NCBI RefSeq assembly: GCF_013085545.1
Contig: NZ_CP039543.1
Span: forward strand, 3,131,322 to 3,195,321
DNA from: Oceanidesulfovibrio marinus
GTDB lineage: Bacteria; Desulfobacterota; Desulfovibrionia; Desulfovibrionales; Desulfovibrionaceae
DNA length: 64,000 nt
Direction of reading: 5' to 3'
In this document: positions 60,044-64,000 of the stretch, one piece after another
How positions within the stretch are numbered: the first letter of the stretch is position 1
Layout: every line of letters starts with the position of its first letter
The notes under the pieces: model-generated
Databases searched by the model: none
What the model saw: only the letters and a program-made list of their open reading frames with translations
Told to the model about the DNA's origin: nothing
Position numbers and translations under genes: made by a program

Positions 60044-60994
60044 TTACCCCTGTACGGTTTCATTAGATATAACCATTTCTACTTGGTTTTTCAAGAGCTC
60101 AAGCATCGCGAGATGATATTTCGTAAATTGGCCAGGATGGCTACTTGTGAGAATTATAACCCCTACAGGCTTGATATCATCTTTATACCCATCTGATAAT
60201 GCCAAAGCTGTTGTTTGACATAGAGGGACAGACATCGCAGCACGATAAAACTTATCATCATCATCCTTTTTATTTTTTGAATAGTAACCAAATGTAGTCA
60301 AATCATCTATCGCAATAGGATCACCATCAACAAAGCAAGCCCCCACGTGACCAACTCCGTAGGGCCACGATCTGCTTGGCATATCTTTCTTGATTCGTTC
60401 TAACTTCATGCTTCTATATCTATAAACACACTCGAGTTTCCTTTCCTCTTCATTGGCAAGGAACACTGCGAAGTTCATATGTGCAGATCGGTTATAATTG
60501 AATATTTCACATAGGCAAGGCTTGATTGGATCCAGTAGTGTATCCAAATATGTCTTATCACTCTTTAGATCCTCAACAGATACTAATCTTAAACTTAGTG
60601 ATTTTGCATTTAAATTTACTTTCCTCAAGGCCATATGAAAATTGGAAACTTCTTCATGGTACCTTTCGTAATAATTAACTTTAGTCAAAGCCTTTTCATA
60701 AAAGGCAAAATCTTTAGCTGTGTTATATTCTGCTATAAAATATAAAAAAACTGCACTTGCTATATGAACTCCTAGCACCAATCCAAAGCTAATAGTCCAC
60801 CAAACTGAAATATTTTCTACTTTAAGATCAGCAGTAATGAGTTGACCAACATATAGCGAGAAGACGATTGGGGATACGATTGTTATCGCAATTTGAGCAA
60901 CTAATTTTATCGTTTGTATATTTGATGCGAAACGAACAACATGATGCTTTGCATTTTCGTACCGTTCTTTAATGCCCTCATGTAAGCTTCTCAC
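60044..60994 (-). CDS. Two-helix membrane protein with GAF-like domain
   Basis: A 316-residue protein. Membrane helices are at about 31-53 (LVAQIAITIVSPIVFSLYVG) and 64-89 (TISFGLVLGVHIASAVFLYF), a helical linker at 90-140, then a GAF-like domain at about 145-312: YGVGHVGACFVDGDPIAIDD, YRAAMSVPL, KPVGVIILTSSHPGQFTKYH, LAMLELLKNQVEMVISNE. It has no kinase, cyclase or output domain. The GTG at 60994 has AGAGGTGA just upstream. AT-rich codon use, as in the whole insert. Role unknown; a membrane effector or sensor in a defence or stress unit is one idea. Confidence 0.72.
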   Translation of the reverse strand: MRSLHEGIKERYENAKHHVVRFASNIQTIKLVAQIAITIVSPIVFSLYVGQLITADLKVENISVWWTISFGLVLGVHIASAVFLYFIAEYNTAKDFAFYEKALTKVNYYERYHEEVSNFHMALRKVNLNAKSLSLRLVSVEDLKSDKTYLDTLLDPIKPCLCEIFNYNRSAHMNFAVFLANEEERKLECVYRYRSMKLERIKKDMPSRSWPYGVGHVGACFVDGDPIAIDDLTTFGYYSKNKKDDDDKFYRAAMSVPLCQTTALALSDGYKDDIKPVGVIILTSSHPGQFTKYHLAMLELLKNQVEMVISNETVQG

Positions 60995-61261
60995 TACTCA
61001 CCTCTACACTCGCCCTTAAATATTGCAGAACATCTATGAACTCCCCTATTCGATGCAACGCGCACCTTGGCGCTGGCCTCATTTTCTTCCTTGTTCCTGT
61101 AGCAAGCAGAAAGGCAAATACACAAGTCTCTTTATCAGTATCGCAAACTGAAAGCCGCCCGGGCACATGCCCGCCGCCAGCGCTAGCTTTAGCCCTGATG
61201 TCTTGGCTTCAACGGGCAGAGGAAACCGCCCCTCGAATTGAGCAGCGACAAACCCAGAAAC

Positions 61262-61292
61262 AAAAAAAGGGCCCACACGGTTGTGTGAGCCC
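61262..61292 (-). terminator. Terminator of the tRNA-Glu gene
   Basis: GGGCCCACAC / GTGTGAGCCC with a 4-base loop and seven T on the minus strand. It lies inside the right 86-base repeat. Confidence 0.85.
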
Positions 61293-61349
61293 TGAAAGGT
61301 CGGGTGGCGTCCCCAAGGGGATTTGAACCCCTGTCGCCGGCGTGAAAGG
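61264..61349. repeat. 86-bp direct repeat, right copy
   Basis: Identical to 59558-59643. Here it is part of an intact tRNA-Glu gene plus its terminator, so this end keeps the functional tRNA. Confidence 0.9.
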
Positions 61350-61382
61350 CCGGTGTCCTGGACCAGGCTAGACGATGGGGAC
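61305..61382 (-). tRNA. tRNA-Glu (UUC)
   Basis: The minus strand from 61382 starts GTCCCCATCGTCTAGCCTGG and ends with an encoded CCA at 61305. The anticodon stem-loop is CCGGC-CTTTCAC-GCCGG, anticodon TTC. The T arm is CAGGGGTTCAAATCCCCTT and the acceptor pairs GTCCCCA with TGGGGAC. 78 nt including CCA. Confidence 0.97.
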
Positions 61383-61401
61383 GCAGGACGGAAAATGAAA
61401 T

Positions 61402-61475
61402 TGGCTGGGGGACAAGGATTCGAACCTTGGTTAACGGGGCCAGAACCCGTCGTCCTGCCGCTAGACGATCCCCCA
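61402..61475 (-). tRNA. tRNA-Gln (CUG)
   Basis: The minus strand from 61475 starts TGGGGGATCGTCTAGCGGCA. The anticodon stem-loop is ACGGG-TTCTGGC-CCCGT, anticodon CTG. The T arm is CAAGGTTCGAATCCTTG, with CCA encoded. 74 nt. Twenty bases upstream of tRNA-Glu in the direction of transcription. Confidence 0.97.
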
Positions 61476-61690
61476 GCGCGAGAACGAAGTCTATATATAA
61501 GCCGGAACCTCCCTGTCAACCATTTATGGCCTCCAGGACCGCTTTTTTTACAGGCGGCGTTGTTCCTGCTTTCCGCGCGGCATAAACCATGCGCGAACAT
61601 GGCTGTGGCGCCCTTCTCCCGGCCGGACTTCGCGGCGAACCGGGAGCGCTGCCAGACGCGCCGCTACGGAGTGTTTCGCGAAGCGCGGTG

Positions 61691-62116
61691 CTACACGGCG
61701 CGGGCGAGGCGGCGCGAGCGCTTCTTCAGCTTGTTGATCTTCTTGCGCAGGATCTCGCGGTCCTTGCGGGAGCTGGCCTGGAGGCGCTCCTCGCGCAGGC
61801 CGGCGATGTCCTTCTTGATGCCGGAGATCTGCTTCTTGTAGGGAGAGACGGCGCCTTCCTCGTCAACAATGCCGAAGACTTCCTTGATGGCAGCGACGAG
61901 CTCTTCCTTGCCCATGCCGGACGCGCCGGTGATCTGGGGAATCTTGTCCATGACCAGCTGGCGGAGCTCCTTGGCGGTCATCTTGTCCAGGGGCTTGCTC
62001 AGGCCCAGGCTGTCCAGGGTCAGCTCGTTCTCGTCGGCCTTCTTCTCGGCCGGAGCCTCGGTAGCCTCAGCGGCGGTCTCTTCCGTCACTTCCTGCTCTT
62101 TCGTTTCATCGCTCAT
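61691..62116 (-). CDS. Protein with acidic N-terminus and Rho_N-like domain
   Basis: A 141-residue protein. It has an acidic, Glu/Ala-rich start, a middle motif (LDKMTAKELRQLVMDKIPQI, KEELVAAIKEVFGIV) similar to the Rho_N/SAP-like nucleic-acid fold, and a strongly basic C-terminus (REILRKKINKLKKRSRRLAR). The start overlaps the end of dciA by four bases. It may bind nucleic acid; no role is known. Confidence 0.7.
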   Translation of the reverse strand: MSDETKEQEVTEETAAEATEAPAEKKADENELTLDSLGLSKPLDKMTAKELRQLVMDKIPQITGASGMGKEELVAAIKEVFGIVDEEGAVSPYKKQISGIKKDIAGLREERLQASSRKDREILRKKINKLKKRSRRLARAV

Positions 62117-62592
62117 GTGTCTTCCTCCGAATTGCGGTTTTGCTTACCGCTTTCTTGCTCTTTAAAAAATTCCACGTACTTGCGGTAGGCTTCCGCAATC
62201 GTTGGATTGTCCACAAATTTGCCTGACAGGCTGCCGATCCGGGCCGGCTTCACTGGCTTTTCCCGTACGGGAATCGTCAATCGCTCGGCATCCACGCCGT
62301 GCCTGTCGCCCAGGAGCTCGCCCTGTACCGTGTCGAACACGGGCTCTTCCAAAAATCCGTGCACCGCATCGAGTATGTCCGGCGCATGGAAGGTGAGCTC
62401 CTGCATGGCCATGACGTCCTCGACGCCGATGCGCAGCGTGGTTTTTCGTCTGCCCAGAGGCCGGCCCAGGCTCGCGACCTCCTCGCCCACGATCTCATCC
62501 CAGTGCCGCCACAGCAACACTAGGCGGAATGGCAGGTCCGCGCCAAGGCTGGCGCGGAGAAATCGCGGCAGGGTACGTCCGATTCGGTCCAT
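62113..62592 (-). CDS. dciA: DciA-type (DUF721) replication protein
   Basis: A 159-residue protein of DUF721, the helicase-loading DciA family. It has VLLWRHWDEIVGEEVASLGR and PLGRRKTTLRIGVEDVMAMQ with an N-terminal KH-like DUF721 core, followed by a less conserved tail. DciA helps load DnaB in bacteria lacking DnaC. It is translated with the downstream Rho_N-like gene. Confidence 0.82.
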   Translation of the reverse strand: MDRIGRTLPRFLRASLGADLPFRLVLLWRHWDEIVGEEVASLGRPLGRRKTTLRIGVEDVMAMQELTFHAPDILDAVHGFLEEPVFDTVQGELLGDRHGVDAERLTIPVREKPVKPARIGSLSGKFVDNPTIAEAYRKYVEFFKEQESGKQNRNSEEDT

Positions 62593-62740
62593 GACCGGGC
62601 TCCCTCGTCATCCAAGACGCGTACGCCCAGACGAAAAGTTGTCGCTCATACCAAGATAAATGCCAAAAGGTCAAGTCGAGAGCGGCCATCCTAACAGTAT
62701 TTCCCCGGCCTGACAAAGCATCCATGTTTCGGGATTCGGC

Positions 62741-62767
62741 TTGACAGAGGGAGCCAGGGCCTATAAA
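62741..62767 (+). promoter_or_regulatory. Sigma-70 promoter of sahR-ahcY
   Basis: TTGACA (62741-62746) and TATAAA (62762-62767) with 15 bases between, or ATAAAT with 16. Confidence 0.65.
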
Positions 62768-62774
62768 TAGCTGC

Positions 62775-62790
62775 ATCAAGATATCTTGAT
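62775..62790. promoter_or_regulatory. SahR-type operator
   Basis: Perfect 16-base palindrome ATCAAGATATCTTGAT, directly downstream of the -10 box and 52 bases before the regulator start. Palindromes of this kind control methionine/SAM-cycle genes in Desulfovibrio through ArsR-type SahR. Confidence 0.7.
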
Positions 62791-62841
62791 TTATCGATTG
62801 AGCCACCCGGAACACCACGAGAGATCTCCGCCACACGACCC

Positions 62842-63759
62842 ATGCTGACAGCCCTGCCCCTTTGCAAGGCGCTGGCCGACGAAACCCGGCTGCGTCTTGT
62901 CCGCCTGCTTTCCGAGTACGAGCTCAACGTGAACGAGCTCGTCTCCGTGCTGGGCATGGGCCAGTCGCGCATCTCCCGCCACCTGAAGATCCTGGCCGAC
63001 AACGGCCTGGTCTCCTCGCGCCGGGACGGGCTGTGGGTCTTTTATGAGGCGGACAAGGACAGCCCGGCCATGGAGCTGGTGACCACCCTGCGCCGGATGT
63101 TTCCGGACCAGGAGGCCGAGACCGAGGACCTGAGTGCGGCGGCGCGCGCCCTGGAGGACAGAGCCCACGCCACGACGCGATTTTTCGACTCCATCTCCGA
63201 CAAGTGGGACAAGCTCTCGCGGGAGATTCTCGGCAGCCTCGACCTTTCCGGCGAGATCGAGATGCGGTTGCCGCAATGCGGCACTGCGGTGGATCTGGGC
63301 TGCGGCACCGGCCGTTTGCTGGACGTGCTCCGGCGCAAGTCGGATTACGTCATCGGCGTGGACTCCTCATCCAAGATGCTGGATGCGGCCCGCCACAGGC
63401 TCAGCGAAAACGGCAGCCACGTATCCCTGCGCCTGGGCGCTCTGGAGCACCTGCCCGTGCGCGACGGGGAAGCCGACTGCGTCGTGACCAGCCTGGTGTT
63501 CCACCACCTGAGCGAGCCGCGCAAAGGCGTGGCCGAAGCGTCGCGCGTCCTCAAGAAGGACGGCGTCTTCATTCTCGCAGATTTTGCCAAACACCAGCGG
63601 GAGACCATGCGTTCACGCTACGGCGACCGCTGGCTTGGATTCGAGCACGAGGAGATGGACTCCTGGCTCGACACGTATGGATTTGATGTGGAGGAATCGG
63701 CCGAGTTCCCGGTGAACGAAGGCCTGTTCGTCCGCTTGTTGAAAACACGCAAACGCTGA
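62842..63759 (+). CDS. sahR: ArsR regulator fused to methyltransferase (SahR-like)
   Basis: A 305-residue protein. Residues 1-90 are an ArsR winged helix ([40 protein letters not shown]). Residues 130-300 are a class I methyltransferase with [40 protein letters not shown] and [20 protein letters not shown]. This fusion is known as SahR, which senses S-adenosylhomocysteine and represses the SAM cycle. The next gene is ahcY, 17 bases on. Confidence 0.88.
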   Translation: MLTALPLCKALADETRLRLVRLLSEYELNVNELVSVLGMGQSRISRHLKILADNGLVSSRRDGLWVFYEADKDSPAMELVTTLRRMFPDQEAETEDLSAAARALEDRAHATTRFFDSISDKWDKLSREILGSLDLSGEIEMRLPQCGTAVDLGCGTGRLLDVLRRKSDYVIGVDSSSKMLDAARHRLSENGSHVSLRLGALEHLPVRDGEADCVVTSLVFHHLSEPRKGVAEASRVLKKDGVFILADFAKHQRETMRSRYGDRWLGFEHEEMDSWLDTYGFDVEESAEFPVNEGLFVRLLKTRKR

Positions 63760-63776
63760 AGCGCATTGGAGGAAGC

Positions 63777-64000
63777 ATGCTGAAGTCGACAGCCCCCGAA
63801 CTCGACCTGAGCCTCGACCACAAAGTCGCGGACATCTCCCAGGCCGCCTGGGGACGCAAGGAAATGCAGCTTTCCGAAAACGAGATGCCCGGTCTCATGG
63901 AGCTTCGCAAGAAGTACGGGCCGCAAAAGCCCCTCAAGGGCCTCAAGGTGACCGGCAGCCTGCATATGACCATCCAGACCGCCATGCTCATCGAGACGCT
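63777..64000 (+). CDS. ahcY: Adenosylhomocysteinase (5' part only)
   Basis: Hydrolyses S-adenosylhomocysteine to adenosine and homocysteine. Only the first 74 codons lie in the window: [20 protein letters not shown], then [20 protein letters not shown] and [20 protein letters not shown], the conserved substrate-binding start. GGAGGA precedes the ATG at 63777. Co-transcribed with sahR. Confidence 0.93.
   Translation, partial: MLKSTAPELDLSLDHKVADISQAAWGRKEMQLSENEMPGLMELRKKYGPQKPLKGLKVTGSLHMTIQTAMLIET

Larger units (their letters stand above)
59644..61263. mobile_element. AT-rich insert at the tRNA-Glu 3' end
   Basis: The segment between the two 86-base repeats is about 1.6 kb, with an AT-rich core unlike the chromosome around it. 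It carries one two-gene unit with its own terminator. No integrase gene is recognisable, so it is a remnant or a small element mobilised by another. The stretch next to the right repeat (61050-61260) is more host-like in composition. Confidence 0.65.

Noticed and set aside
63760-63776. SAH riboswitch before ahcY
   Set aside because: Only 17 bases separate ahcY from the regulator gene, too few for a riboswitch, and none of its conserved pairing is seen before the regulator; control by the palindrome is more likely.

Overview
The window is high-GC bacterial chromosome whose gene content fits a marine or halotolerant sulfate reducer of the Desulfovibrio type (Desulfovibrionales). This is an inference from several features: an F1-ATPase operon without the a and c subunits, a MoeA of the type often fused to a substrate-binding domain, an ArsR-methyltransferase (SahR-like) gene in front of ahcY, many TRAP-linked catabolic genes, and a small selenoprotein. 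I could not run any database search, so family names rest on motifs I can read.

Layout. 1-18029 (all minus strand) is a housekeeping block: partial moeA, rny, a 6S RNA, zapA/zapB-like genes, glmU, F1-ATPase genes atpC-D-G-A-H-F-F', a bactofilin, then rodA, mrdA (PBP2), mreD, mreC, mreB. 18212-25491 (mostly plus) holds a radical SAM protein, a HigBA-like toxin-antitoxin pair whose antitoxin frame runs without a stop into an O6-methylguanine-DNA methyltransferase, coaX, eno, folD, a DUF6125-like gene and tlyA. 25503-38000 is mixed: an RluA-type synthase, a cluster of six hairpins, malic enzyme, a GT9 glycosyltransferase with two helical small proteins, osmC-like, DUF1835, marC-like, a coiled-coil lipoprotein, a DUF4019-like protein, a small glutaredoxin-like selenoprotein with an in-frame UGA and SECIS-like hairpin, a GT2 glycosyltransferase and a ferritin-like protein.

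39055-54348 is the most coherent accessory region: fourteen plus-strand genes that match ectoine and 5-hydroxyectoine import and breakdown. They are an M20 amidohydrolase (candidate deacetylase), a TRAP transporter (uehABC/teaABC type) with a TeaD-like universal stress protein, a MocR/EnuR-type regulator, eutA, eutB, eutC, eutD/doeA, an Lrp/AsnC regulator, alanine dehydrogenase, an aldehyde dehydrogenase (doeC) and a class III transaminase (doeD). The expected flow is: hydroxyectoine to ectoine-type intermediates (EutABC), ring hydrolysis (EutD/DoeA), deacetylation (M20 enzyme), transamination (DoeD, with Ald probably recycling the amino acceptor), and oxidation of aspartate semialdehyde to aspartate (DoeC).

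54541-64000 holds a DUF1847 gene, an iron alcohol dehydrogenase, a dCache chemoreceptor with a sigma-28-type promoter, and an AT-rich insert of about 1.6 kb between 86-bp direct repeats at the 3' end of tRNA-Glu that carries a 2TM-GAF protein. Then come tRNA-Glu, tRNA-Gln, a Rho_N-like protein with DciA, a sahR-like regulator with a palindromic operator, and the start of ahcY. No CRISPR array, rRNA or complete insertion sequence was seen.
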